DNA from: a virus
DNA length: 63,314 nucleotides
IMG/VR virus record: IMGVR_UViG_3300037156_000068
Coordinates: 1 to 63,314 of that record
Reading direction: 5' to 3' (one strand)
Shown here one piece after another: positions 23,716-31,736 of this stretch. The notes under the pieces are model-generated. The model worked only from the letters and a program-made list of their open reading frames with translations. It was not told the DNA's origin and did no database searches. Numbering within the stretch: position 1 is the stretch's first letter; the number at the start of each line of letters is the position of its first letter. Position numbers and translations under genes: made by a program.

Positions 23716-24780
23716 CTATGCTTCCTTCAATTGAAGACGATAATACGTTCCAAATGGTTCAGCACCCATTCGACGATAGAGTGTTGAGATCCTGTCTCCG
23801 GCACCTCTAATTCCAGCTCTCATAACCACTTCAGACACTCCACGATTGCGCAATCCCTCAGCGGCTTTACGTTGTAATTTTAAACCAATCCCGGGGTAAT
23901 CTGGCGAACTGTAGAATGCTGTGTGACAGCCAGAGAGACGACCGGTAGACTCTAGAGACTCACCAATAATAGTGACTAAGTATCCGAATATGCGTCCGTT
24001 AGATTTCGCCACTGTGATCTGTAACGCACCAGCATTGTCATAGGACTGTAGTAGGGCTAGATTCTTATTCGCATAGTTATCAGGATTCTCACCGACCTCA
24101 AGGCAATGCTCTTTCATCGCGAGTTGACCAGTGTCTAGTAGATTTTTAAAGGATTCAAACTCTAATACTAATTCTGGACCTGTGGTTACGCTACTAGCGC
24201 CAAGGAGCATCAAACTCTTCTGACGGGCGATAGCCGCTAGGCGTTCTAGTTGTGGCCTGTAAGCTGTAACATAGCGGTTAAGGGCGGCCACATCAACCTG
24301 GATGTTCTTGGCATTAAGTTCTGCCCACCGTTCACTGTCATGTTTGTGTGGGAGAAGATGCTCGAACAAATTTGCGCAGACCTCCTCATGAACTAGATCC
24401 TCGAATTGATAGGACTTACATTTGGTCCGTAGTTCAATTTGGTCTAACTTACGATCTAAATACTTAAATAGTTTAACTGTCTGCTCCAGATCATCGCTGA
24501 GCCCCGCGTTGACCGCACTACGGGCCGCCTCTTCCGGGTCTCTGCGTATAGTGACTATTTTTAAATCAGACTTCATATGGAGAGCCAATCTCCAGAAGGG
24601 TCCCACAGCAGTTTCAACTGTTCCTGTCTTAGGTTGATTAAACCAGGACTGAACATCCTCTAACTGGCGCATGTACTGAAGTTCATCATGGCCACAGTAC
24701 CAGTCATCATATGACAGGAACTCGGATAACCACGCGGTTCGAGACCTCGGTAATGCTAGGATAAGGAATTGCTGAGTCAT
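23716..24780 (-). CDS. Sulfotransferase-like/GNAT acetyltransferase fusion
   Basis: 354 residues, two domains. The N-terminal part begins LILALPRSRTAWLSEFLS, the PAPS-binding strand-loop-helix of sulfotransferase-like P-loop proteins, with IVTIRRDPEEAARS as the 3'-phosphate-binding strand. From about residue 250 a GNAT fold appears (ALQITVAKSNGRIFGYLVTI, SSPDYPGIGLKLQRKAAEGL as two parts, GAGDRISTLYRRMGAEP). GNAT-like proteins are known at the T7 gp13 position. The fusion with a sulfotransferase-like domain in a structural block is unusual. Substrate unknown; either domain may be structural only. Confidence 0.68.
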   Translation of the reverse strand: MTQQFLILALPRSRTAWLSEFLSYDDWYCGHDELQYMRQLEDVQSWFNQPKTGTVETAVGPFWRLALHMKSDLKIVTIRRDPEEAARSAVNAGLSDDLEQTVKLFKYLDRKLDQIELRTKCKSYQFEDLVHEEVCANLFEHLLPHKHDSERWAELNAKNIQVDVAALNRYVTAYRPQLERLAAIARQKSLMLLGASSVTTGPELVLEFESFKNLLDTGQLAMKEHCLEVGENPDNYANKNLALLQSYDNAGALQITVAKSNGRIFGYLVTIIGESLESTGRLSGCHTAFYSSPDYPGIGLKLQRKAAEGLRNRGVSEVVMRAGIRGAGDRISTLYRRMGAEPFGTYYRLQLKEA

Positions 24781-25205
24781 TACGTCTTAACCAATGCTGT
24801 CACAACTGCATAGCGGACTGCTGATGCGGACCCAGCCGCAGTAAGGCCATATGTCCCTGTGAAGTGCGCGTAGTCAGACCCCACCACTACCCTATTTCTG
24901 AGGTCTGGTAAGTTAAATGTGAGAATACCATCCCCGGGACCCCAGGTGGTGCCAATAGCTTCAAATAGTTGTGGGAAGTCTGTCCGATTAACGGGAGCCC
25001 CGTCACATACTAACCAACCATCTTGCCCACTTACTGATCCAGAAAACTTAATATCTCCTGCGGCAAAGAGAGATCCACCCTCCTTAGCCCCGCTGCGAAG
25101 CCACAAGGTCATAAGAAGTCTGCGCCAAGACTCTTTAATGATGCCATCAGTTGTAGTGACAAATGGTGTGGAGATATTTGGAAAGCCCTGCTGCGTATCA
25201 GCCAT
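24780..25205 (-). CDS. Phage tail-collar-domain protein
   Basis: 141 residues. The C-terminal half (GWLVCDGAPVNRTDFPQLF, GDGILTFNLPDLRNRVVVG) is the Phage Tail Collar Domain, usually found in fibre or collar proteins with a microtubule-like tip. The N-terminal part attaches elsewhere in the tail. One-base overlaps with neighbours. It probably forms a short fibre or adaptor. Confidence 0.82.
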   Translation of the reverse strand: MADTQQGFPNISTPFVTTTDGIIKESWRRLLMTLWLRSGAKEGGSLFAAGDIKFSGSVSGQDGWLVCDGAPVNRTDFPQLFEAIGTTWGPGDGILTFNLPDLRNRVVVGSDYAHFTGTYGLTAAGSASAVRYAVVTALVKT

Positions 25206-26533
25206 TATGTTTCACTTGGTTGGAACCAAGCATCAGCTCCGTTAAGTGCAGTAAAGATCGGTAAGTCCCAGAAAACTTCAAAGACCCTATAGCGCCCCTG
25301 GCCCAGTTGGGTGAATAAGACAGATCGATTGAATTGACCTGTAGCCCCAATTCCGCAAGTTCTAGGGTTGCCCCAGGTCTTACCTCTGTCATCACTATAA
25401 CGAAGAGAGATACGAGACTCGTTACTTACGAGTGTATCAGCCATCTCACCCACATCCATATCTAAGATAAGGCGAGACCATTCGATGCGTTGGCCGCCGG
25501 TCTCCTCTATGGGGAATCCTCGCCTGCGCACGATAGGTGAGCTGTTATCCGTATAGGCATTTAAGTCCCACTCGTACAGTTGTCCATTCTGCCAGTCTCC
25601 AACTACTATAGAACCATAAGCAGCCGCACAGTCGTTAGCCCTGATCCTGTGCTCCTCACCATTGTCATCGGTCCAAGTACGTTCGTGCCACATCTCCTCG
25701 GCCACATCATAGACCCATGTGGCGTCCGCAGAGGGGAAGGTCAGGACATAAAACGTATGACCGAGTTGTTGATAGGTAAATCCAATTGCATCAGTAGGGT
25801 CAGCATACTGTTGAATTTGCTGTTCAATGGCATGAGTGGAGATGCGCTTGGCTGCGTACTGATTGCCCGTGAAGACCATACAGCGGCCCTGGCGATCCTG
25901 AGACAACCAGTAGGTATTAAGATCCTGTCTAGCGATGCTGTATTTAGCGCAACAGCCGTGTTCAATGAAGACGCCTGGTAACTCTGCGAATGAGAAGTTG
26001 GCATTGCCAGCATCGTACCAGACTTCCGTAGTCTCAGTTCCGATAAGCCACACTTCACGGTGCATAACAATGACCGCTTGGATTGGATCGGGGTTGCCAG
26101 ATTTAGCGGCAATATCAAGTGGATCAAAAGCCGCTGCGGTTGCCCCCGGGGTTATTCCGCCTAAGAGGTTTGAATACGTCACATTTGATAGGGATGTGTA
26201 CCACTGATTAGTGCCTGGACGATTCAAGACAAAGAAGGTATCTACGAAATCAACTCGATCAGCCCCGTAGAATGCTCCAGTACCATTATCATTAATACTA
26301 GCCATGGCATGGGTAGTCAGGTCGATTGCACTTCCTAGGTTAGTCCCATCTACAATTACAATAGCCAGACCATTATCCGCCATGGATACGGGTGTTGTTA
26401 GATTGAGGTCCGCACTACCAAGTTCCCCTAGAACTGTTCGTGTCCAGTTTGGAGAAGTATAATAGACATACTGACCAATAACCTCAAAGAGTTGGCCATT
26501 TGATGCGGTGTATGAGCAGCGATGAATTGGCAT
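25205..26533 (-). CDS. Tail DNA-stabilisation protein (P22 gp10-like), C-terminal piece of a split gene
   Basis: 442 residues. HRCSYTASNGQLFEVIGQYV, then SMADNGLAIVIVDG, YGADRVDFVDTFFVLNRPG and MHREVWLIGTETTEVWYD are the body of gp10-like head-closure needle-adaptor proteins. The start lacks the usual N-terminal segment (RIPLTGGMYQARSVIASAQR), which is found in the preceding gene. The two genes are in the same frame and separated by just one TAA codon followed by this ATG. It could be a separate protein that reassembles with its N-terminal partner, or be made by readthrough. Confidence 0.82.
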   Translation of the reverse strand: MPIHRCSYTASNGQLFEVIGQYVYYTSPNWTRTVLGELGSADLNLTTPVSMADNGLAIVIVDGTNLGSAIDLTTHAMASINDNGTGAFYGADRVDFVDTFFVLNRPGTNQWYTSLSNVTYSNLLGGITPGATAAAFDPLDIAAKSGNPDPIQAVIVMHREVWLIGTETTEVWYDAGNANFSFAELPGVFIEHGCCAKYSIARQDLNTYWLSQDRQGRCMVFTGNQYAAKRISTHAIEQQIQQYADPTDAIGFTYQQLGHTFYVLTFPSADATWVYDVAEEMWHERTWTDDNGEEHRIRANDCAAAYGSIVVGDWQNGQLYEWDLNAYTDNSSPIVRRRGFPIEETGGQRIEWSRLILDMDVGEMADTLVSNESRISLRYSDDRGKTWGNPRTCGIGATGQFNRSVLFTQLGQGRYRVFEVFWDLPIFTALNGADAWFQPSET

Positions 26534-27088
26534 TTATGGTGAGGTGTAAGTTAAGTTGACGGTATTACTATCAGCCGCAGTACTCGCCGCATCCGTCACA
26601 GTACATTTGATGTACGCATCGAATGAGTTAAATGGTGTACCGATGGTGATTGTGTAACCTGTCGTCTGCGCCGTGGTGGACCCTGTAAATGTCCCGCTGC
26701 CAACACCACCAGTGCTGACTTCATCCCATAGATAGGTATAAGGAGGTGTACCACTACTAGGTGTGACTGTCAGAGAGAATGTATGGGCAGCATCACTACC
26801 AGAGAAATTCTGGTCATTGCCGATATTAGCCGATAAGGGTGGAGGAGGAGGTGGCGGCGGGGGAGGCGGCGGGGGGGGCGGCGGGGGAGGCGGCGGAGGG
26901 GGCGGTGGTGGTGGAGAGGGCGTATCAGCTAGCAGTGTCAGGCCAGGGGTCAATTGCATTGTTACGGGAAAAGGTGTCTCACCCCGAGTATTCGCCTCCG
27001 GATATAGATTAACGCAGCGTTGTGCGGAGGCGATTACAGATCTCGCCTGGTACATTCCGCCAGTTAATGGTATACGCTGTTGAGCCAT
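26534..27088 (-). CDS. gp10-like N-terminal segment fused to poly-proline and an Ig-like domain
   Basis: 184 residues. Residues 1-57 are the start of the gp10-like tail factor (RIPLTGGMYQARSVIASAQR, TPGLTLLADTP). Then come 26 consecutive Pro and an Ig/PKD-like beta-sandwich of about 100 residues (AHTFSLTVTPSSGTPPYTYL, AYIKCTVTDAASTAADSN), ending at TAA directly before the ATG of the body. Relatives have these parts in one uninterrupted protein. Ig-like domains on virions often bind carbohydrate weakly. The poly-Pro run would be a stiff linker and may stall ribosomes without EF-P. Confidence 0.78.
   Translation of the reverse strand: MAQQRIPLTGGMYQARSVIASAQRCVNLYPEANTRGETPFPVTMQLTPGLTLLADTPSPPPPPPPPPPPPPPPPPPPPPPPPPPLSANIGNDQNFSGSDAAHTFSLTVTPSSGTPPYTYLWDEVSTGGVGSGTFTGSTTAQTTGYTITIGTPFNSFDAYIKCTVTDAASTAADSNTVNLTYTSP
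26837..26914. repeat. GGN codon run encoding 26 prolines (minus strand)
   Basis: 26 consecutive triplets on the plus strand end in GG, with only A, C, G or T in the first position. The minus strand reads CCN for proline. It includes an eight-G homopolymer and may form a G-quadruplex on the plus strand. It is prone to slippage and to sequencing error. Confidence 0.9.
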
Positions 27089-27810
27089 TAATATCCGTCA
27101 CTATAGACATTGTAACCGCGCTGAGCACCAATCACAGCGGCGGGCATCTTCATCGTGGGGACCTGTACGTTAGCCCCTCGGATAACATTTAGTGCGTCTT
27201 TAGCCAGCTCAATCATAACTGGATCAGGAGGCATCCTATACGCAACTCGCAGACGAACCTGAAGATTGTAGGACAGGGCCGCCTCATACTCAGGAGGTAA
27301 GTTGATCGTCTGAGTTAAAGAGGTGAACGCAGTGAGTTGGTTCTTTACGAGTATGTGTAATTCATATAGATTGGCCTTGGGTACTGGCCACGCGAAGACT
27401 GTACCTGTGGGCCAGTTGGAATCATAAAACATGATAGATGGCCAGGTGCCCATAGTCTTTAGGCGGATACGGTTATAGTCTTCATGCGAGGGTAGCAATT
27501 GTAGGGGATAGTCGATTTGTTGTGTATTACCTGTTGCAATCTGGCGCAGGAAGCACCCATCCTCTAGCCTGTCTGGCCTGGGCGTATTGAATTGTTGCCC
27601 AGTACCAACTGTATAACTCTCTCCCCCGGTGGTAACGACGGACACATCTGTTAGATTATAGATCAACCAACGCTTACGATTCCATTGTCCAATCATATAA
27701 TTGACACGGATCAGCGCATTCTGAATGTCTTCCGCAGTGGCAATCTGACCCACGCCGAGGATACCGGAGTCGATTAGCGCTAGGGACAGAAGGTCATTCA
27801 CAGTGGTCAT
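27088..27810 (-). CDS. Head-to-tail adaptor, P22 gp4-like
   Basis: 240 residues. It starts TTVNDLLSLALIDSGILGVG and continues AEDIQNALIRVNYMIGQW, then YTVGTGQQFNTPRP. This is the pattern of P22 gp4-type tail accessory factors that bind under the portal and close the head. It comes just before the gp10-like genes as in P22 (4-10). A P22 gp4 muramidase activity cannot be read from the sequence. Confidence 0.85.
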   Translation of the reverse strand: MTTVNDLLSLALIDSGILGVGQIATAEDIQNALIRVNYMIGQWNRKRWLIYNLTDVSVVTTGGESYTVGTGQQFNTPRPDRLEDGCFLRQIATGNTQQIDYPLQLLPSHEDYNRIRLKTMGTWPSIMFYDSNWPTGTVFAWPVPKANLYELHILVKNQLTAFTSLTQTINLPPEYEAALSYNLQVRLRVAYRMPPDPVMIELAKDALNVIRGANVQVPTMKMPAAVIGAQRGYNVYSDGY

Positions 27811-27820
27811 TTAGTTCTCT

Positions 27821-28258
27821 TTACTCGAAAGGGTTGGCAGTCGGGTCGAACCCGGCGTCTTCAATCGCTTTGGTAATCTTAGCGGGGCCCCAGCGCTTAT
27901 CCACGGGAACCTTGTTTACGGAGGCCAGGGTCAGAAGACGAGTACGCTCATCCTCTTCGCTGATAACTTCCTCGCCACCGAGAGCTTCACGCTCCTCTTC
28001 GGCATTATTCACCAGGACATAGTGCTTAGGCTTATCGGGGTGCGGATAGACATGTTTAGGGTACTCATAGAACTGGTAGGGCATATCGTCTCCTGAAGTG
28101 AATTGGCCGGGGAGATCCCAGCGAGATCGGTTTATACGCGAGAATGTAGTTTGACGGATGGCTGGTGGCGTAGTTTTAGCGTGACCACCAGATGCGGAGT
28201 GACCATTACTGCGAACAGATTTGGCCGCCCCTAAATCATCATCATCTTTACTAGACAT
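27821..28258 (-). CDS. Virion-associated hypothetical protein
   Basis: 145 residues between the coat and adaptor genes. Asp/Ser/Lys-rich, probably disordered N-terminus, then a central PYQFYEYPKHVYPHPDKPKHYVLV region in two parts and an acidic helix. The C-terminus (NKVPVDKRWGPAKITKAIEDA) resembles a short SAP- or HeH-like helical motif. Position suggests a minor head protein. Confidence 0.6.
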   Translation of the reverse strand: MSSKDDDDLGAAKSVRSNGHSASGGHAKTTPPAIRQTTFSRINRSRWDLPGQFTSGDDMPYQFYEYPKHVYPHPDKPKHYVLVNNAEEEREALGGEEVISEEDERTRLLTLASVNKVPVDKRWGPAKITKAIEDAGFDPTANPFE

Positions 28259-28285
28259 TCTCGCGCATAGCCCTTAGTTTAAGAC

Positions 28286-29515
28286 TTAGACGGCATCCGC
28301 CACGATGACGGCCCATTCAGGTCGGATATAGAGATAACCGAATAGAACGTCAGCACGAGTGACCGTTTGGTCAGTACCAGGCACGTACGAGCGCAGGACA
28401 CGCATCGACACACCATCATACTCCTTACGGCTGCACTCAGTCATCGGAGGCTTCTCAAGGTCGGCAGTGACCATCGTGATCGCTTCAGGGGCGAAGGCGA
28501 TGTTCTTGCGGAACGTTGAGCCAGCATTCGTAACCAGGCTGATTACGGCGCTGTTGGCCGGGCTGATATCAACAGTTTGGTACTGCTGAGAGTTCTGGCC
28601 GGTAGTGGCTTGATAGCCCGCGCCGCCGGGGACAATAGCCGGATAGATCGGGATAGACGTGGCACCAGACAGGACGTTAGAGGTCACGACGAACTGACGA
28701 ACAGTTTGCAGTGATTGCTTAGTCACGCGGTTCACGGCATTCACGGAAGCAATGGTGATGATGTCACCTTGGTTCAGCGTACCGGTAATAGCATTAACAG
28801 TCAGGGTAGTACCGGTCTGGCTCGCACCGTTAACAGTACCGGCGGTAAAGGTGCCGGTGACGTGTTTGATGGTGGTTTGGTCTTCCAGCCAAGTGTAACC
28901 AGCCGCATTATAGACCGAGCCGTCACGGTACTGCTTAGAGATATCCGTGGCGGGGTTCAGTAGACCAGACAGCGAGCCGGTGAGGCGGGCCATCGAGTGC
29001 GGGTCTAGGACGATTTTACGGTCCAGTAGCGGGGCGGAGTTATCGGCCAGCAGAGCGCGGCTGTCTAGGACTTGTTGAAGGCCCGGGGACAGAACGTTGT
29101 TGCCAGAGTCGAAGTTGGCGACCAGGTTACAGACACCACCTTCAGAACCAGCCATGATCGAGCTGGCGATGTTACCAGCAAGGTTGTTCATGGCGGGGAG
29201 CAGGAAGCGCTCAGCATAGTCATCGACACTTAGGCTTTGCTCAGCCGAGCTGAAGGACAGGTCAACGTGACGTTGAGTGGCCAGAGCCAGGGTGAGTTGT
29301 TGCTCCTGGCTGTCTTGAGCCTGTAGGCCGGGACCGTCAGTAACAGTGTAGTCAAGGGGCAGTCGGACGCGCAGAGACGCACCGATTTTAGCGCCAGTAA
29401 CAGCAAAGGAGCTGTCGTATTGGGTGCTAAGATTCTGCATAAAGGCGTTGGAGTTCTTGAAGATCATTACCGCTTCGGCAGTGATCATGCTGATAGTAAG
29501 AAGGCTATTAGCCAT
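28286..29515 (-). CDS. Major capsid protein, P22 coat family
   Basis: 409 residues. The N-arm (NSLLTISMITAEAVMIFKNS), then GASLRVRLPLDYTV, QRHVDLSFSSAEQSLSVDD and, after residue 230, an inserted beta-domain (VNGASQTGTTLTVNAITGTL) match the P22 coat plan of an HK97 fold with an I-domain. It makes the icosahedral shell around the scaffold at 30827. ATG 29515 has AAAGGGAA upstream. The leader upstream is long (234 bp) and holds a tRNA-like element. Confidence 0.9.
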   Translation of the reverse strand: MANSLLTISMITAEAVMIFKNSNAFMQNLSTQYDSSFAVTGAKIGASLRVRLPLDYTVTDGPGLQAQDSQEQQLTLALATQRHVDLSFSSAEQSLSVDDYAERFLLPAMNNLAGNIASSIMAGSEGGVCNLVANFDSGNNVLSPGLQQVLDSRALLADNSAPLLDRKIVLDPHSMARLTGSLSGLLNPATDISKQYRDGSVYNAAGYTWLEDQTTIKHVTGTFTAGTVNGASQTGTTLTVNAITGTLNQGDIITIASVNAVNRVTKQSLQTVRQFVVTSNVLSGATSIPIYPAIVPGGAGYQATTGQNSQQYQTVDISPANSAVISLVTNAGSTFRKNIAFAPEAITMVTADLEKPPMTECSRKEYDGVSMRVLRSYVPGTDQTVTRADVLFGYLYIRPEWAVIVADAV

Positions 29516-29672
29516 GGAGTAATTTTCCCTTTAATGGCAAGACACCACCGAAATAGTAATGTCTAAATGAGTTCTAGTTCGGTGCCAGGGCCGAGGGAGT
29601 TACAGGCGACACACAGGTTTAAAGAGTCTGGTACTCTGCAGGATATTTAAAGACTGATCCAGGCGTCTTAGT

Positions 29673-29746
29673 TGGAGCCAGATGTAGGAGTCGAACCCAC
29701 GTCTCATCAGTACAAAAGATTAGCTCAACGGTAGAGCTAATCCGGC
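29673..29746 (-). tRNA. tRNA-like element, degenerate; would-be Thr (TGT)
   Basis: 74 nt on the minus strand. The acceptor stem GCCGGAT/ATCTGGC pairs fully (one G-T), with T and an encoded CCA at the 3' end. The T-arm GTGGG-TTCGACT-CCTAC is canonical. The D stem GCTC/GAGC pairs, but the loop reads TACCGTT, the exact reverse complement of the usual AACGGTA, inside a 9-bp perfect inverted repeat GATTAGCTC/GAGCTAATC. The anticodon stem pairs at only three positions around a loop consistent with TGT. It is probably a damaged tRNA or a tRNA mimic. Confidence 0.6.
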
Positions 29747-29749
29747 ATA

Positions 29750-30124
29750 TTACGCATCTAGCCTACTCACCCTAGCCTCTTCGGCAATTGAATCAAATAG
29801 ACTAATATCAACATGGATAGACAGAACATCGACCATAATGTTAGGATTATAGTCTTTGAAGTCGTCTCCATGTCCAATTTTCAGATGGCACTCTTTACTT
29901 GGGTCCATACATAATGTGATTAGATTAGTCGTATCAAGTTCTAGTGCCGGGTAAAGGTGAAAGGGTTTCTTATGGTGAACATTGAGTTTGGTTTTTGAAC
30001 CACAACATTCACAAACTGGATTAAGCTTTCGATAGGCCTTTTCAACTTTAGGCCATTCAGGGCTGCGGGGCTTTGTGATCCCAGCCACCTTATCACGAAC
30101 TTTAGTGTTCGCCAAGTTCACCAT
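29750..30124 (-). CDS. HNH endonuclease
   Basis: 124 residues with CECCGSKTKLNVHHKKPFHL, then NLITLCMDPSKECHLKIGHG. Two CxxC-type pairs bind zinc and the HH and later His/Asn make the HNH active site. HNH proteins in this size class act as homing endonucleases or assist terminase. Here the gene ends four bases before the tRNA-like element, a classic site for mobile HNH genes. It overlaps the lysozyme gene by 7 bp. Confidence 0.82.
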   Translation of the reverse strand: MVNLANTKVRDKVAGITKPRSPEWPKVEKAYRKLNPVCECCGSKTKLNVHHKKPFHLYPALELDTTNLITLCMDPSKECHLKIGHGDDFKDYNPNIMVDVLSIHVDISLFDSIAEEARVSRLDA

Positions 30125-30555
30125 GTATTGGACTCAAGCGCATCTGCACAACGTTCATCTCGCTCTTTAACCTCAGACTCCCACACCTTATTGTTTCTGA
30201 TATCATCCGCAGCGGCTTTATAATCACCACGGCCAATAGCTGCCAGAGTGATCGGCCATCTAATGAGACCGGTGATACCGATATTGTAAGCGATATTAAC
30301 CAATACATCTTGTCTTACTGATGAGAGACTAGACCAGAAAGGGAGTTTGCGTCCTAGAAGTGTGCTAAGGATCATAGTTCGTCCGAGAATTGAACCATTC
30401 GCTTGTGCTTGTGTCCAAACGGTACCTTCAGTGATACCCGGGCCGGTGCAACCATATCCAATTGTCCAGGGGGCTTTGCCAGTCCGGGGGTCAGGATACG
30501 CAGTTAACGACAGGCCCTCGTCCGATTTTAATTGATCTAGGCCTGCCGGTGTCAT
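30118..30555 (-). CDS. Endolysin, T4-lysozyme-like (GH24)
   Basis: 145 residues. The catalytic Glu is in SDEGLSLTAYPDP (about residue 13), followed by Asp in YPDP and Thr in WTIGYGCTG, the E-D-T set of GH24 muramidases. It cleaves the glycan of peptidoglycan at lysis. No signal peptide or SAR helix is present at the N-terminus, so export depends on a holin. It lies among head genes rather than next to the holin candidate at 14446. Confidence 0.9.
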   Translation of the reverse strand: MTPAGLDQLKSDEGLSLTAYPDPRTGKAPWTIGYGCTGPGITEGTVWTQAQANGSILGRTMILSTLLGRKLPFWSSLSSVRQDVLVNIAYNIGITGLIRWPITLAAIGRGDYKAAADDIRNNKVWESEVKERDERCADALESNTW

Positions 30556-30827
30556 GTGTCCTTAACCTCTACATAAATGGCGTCATAGCGAAAGAATGAT
30601 TTTCTGAGTTCTACAAGTTTCTCTACGGTTCTACTTAAAGGACTTTTAGGTAACAGATCAGGGCGGCTAACGGGTGTCCAACCATAGTTAAATCGGATCT
30701 GAAATCCTGATAAAATTTTCTCAAAGGCTAGAGATATACTAAAAGTGTATTCCTCAGTTGTAAATCGATCTTCGTATAAGTTGTAACCAGACCTAACTTT
30801 CGTAAAAACCGGAGACCAGATACGCAT
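30552..30827 (-). CDS. Hypothetical protein (91 aa)
   Basis: Overlaps the lysozyme start by 4 bp and the scaffold stop by one base. Aromatic and beta-rich (RFTTEEYTFSISLAFEKIL, GFQIRFNYGWTPV). No recognised domain. Expressed late with the head genes. Confidence 0.55.
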   Translation of the reverse strand: MRIWSPVFTKVRSGYNLYEDRFTTEEYTFSISLAFEKILSGFQIRFNYGWTPVSRPDLLPKSPLSRTVEKLVELRKSFFRYDAIYVEVKDT

Positions 30828-31648
30828 TACTTACGACCGTTGGCCCAGCGTGAGCCTTGCTTAGCACGGGCGGCGGCATAAGCCGACATATCGTTATCAT
30901 CCGCAATACGCTGCAAGTCCACGACCGGATTAGGTGAGCCGCGTACGGGGGAAATGGGCGCAGGGGCGGAGGAGACTGGGATAGACTTAGCAGCGCCTAA
31001 GGTGTTAGCAATCTTGGCCATCTCAGCCACCTTACGGATAGGCGTGAGGGCATTGATACGCTCAGCCTCATCCAGGTTAGTGCCCAGATAGTGCAAGACT
31101 GTGGGCCCGTCTTCGATGGCCATAGCGGAGTCAACCAAGTCCTTATTCATAAAGCCTGAGACCACGAGAGTATCCACCGCATCTTTCCAATCCTGGAACT
31201 TGTCAGCGCCAGTATTGTACATCTCATCAGCTTTACGATTGAATTCCGCCACCTCAGCACGAGCGGTGACTGCCGCATCGAAATCTGCTTGAGTATATGT
31301 ACCTGCGGGCTTGGAGGAGGCAGCAGGATCAACAGGAGCTTGTCCAGCGGCGAGAAGAGCCTCAGCAGCATCCGCACGAGCCTGTGCAGCGGCCAATTGC
31401 TCATCCTTAGCACTCAGGGTCTTGGTAAGATGTCCAACACGGCCCTTGAGGACCTCCTCAGCGCTCTTACGCGCCTTAACTGGTACCTCGGGCTCAACCG
31501 GGGTCTCAGGGGCCTCAGCGGGCGTCTCTTCGGCAGGGGCATCAGCGATAGGTTCAGCAGCAGGCTCGGGAGCGGGAGCAGTCTGCTCTAGACGAGGATC
31601 AGTAGCCCGTTGATCGAGACCAATTTGTTCAGCGTTCTCTTCAGCCAT
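30827..31648 (-). CDS. Capsid scaffolding protein
   Basis: 273 residues between portal and coat. The N-terminal third is Pro/Glu/Ala-rich and acidic, the middle is coiled-coil (LTKTLSAKDEQLAAAQARAD) and the C-terminus is basic (AAARAKQGSRWANGRK), the coat-binding charge pattern of P22 gp8. Expected to direct procapsid assembly and then exit. Identification rests on composition and position. Confidence 0.8.
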   Translation of the reverse strand: MAEENAEQIGLDQRATDPRLEQTAPAPEPAAEPIADAPAEETPAEAPETPVEPEVPVKARKSAEEVLKGRVGHLTKTLSAKDEQLAAAQARADAAEALLAAGQAPVDPAASSKPAGTYTQADFDAAVTARAEVAEFNRKADEMYNTGADKFQDWKDAVDTLVVSGFMNKDLVDSAMAIEDGPTVLHYLGTNLDEAERINALTPIRKVAEMAKIANTLGAAKSIPVSSAPAPISPVRGSPNPVVDLQRIADDNDMSAYAAARAKQGSRWANGRK

Positions 31649-31736
31649 TTAGTAATTCCTTTTCACTAGTTTGAGCCAAGTGTTGGCTACACGGCGTTAT
31701 TGCCGGAGACATCGCAATATGCGCGAATATCGGAAT

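Noticed and set aside
26763-27083. Plus-strand frame with a long poly-glycine run
   Set aside because: It is just the complement of the poly-proline tract in the minus-strand gene. No start signals.
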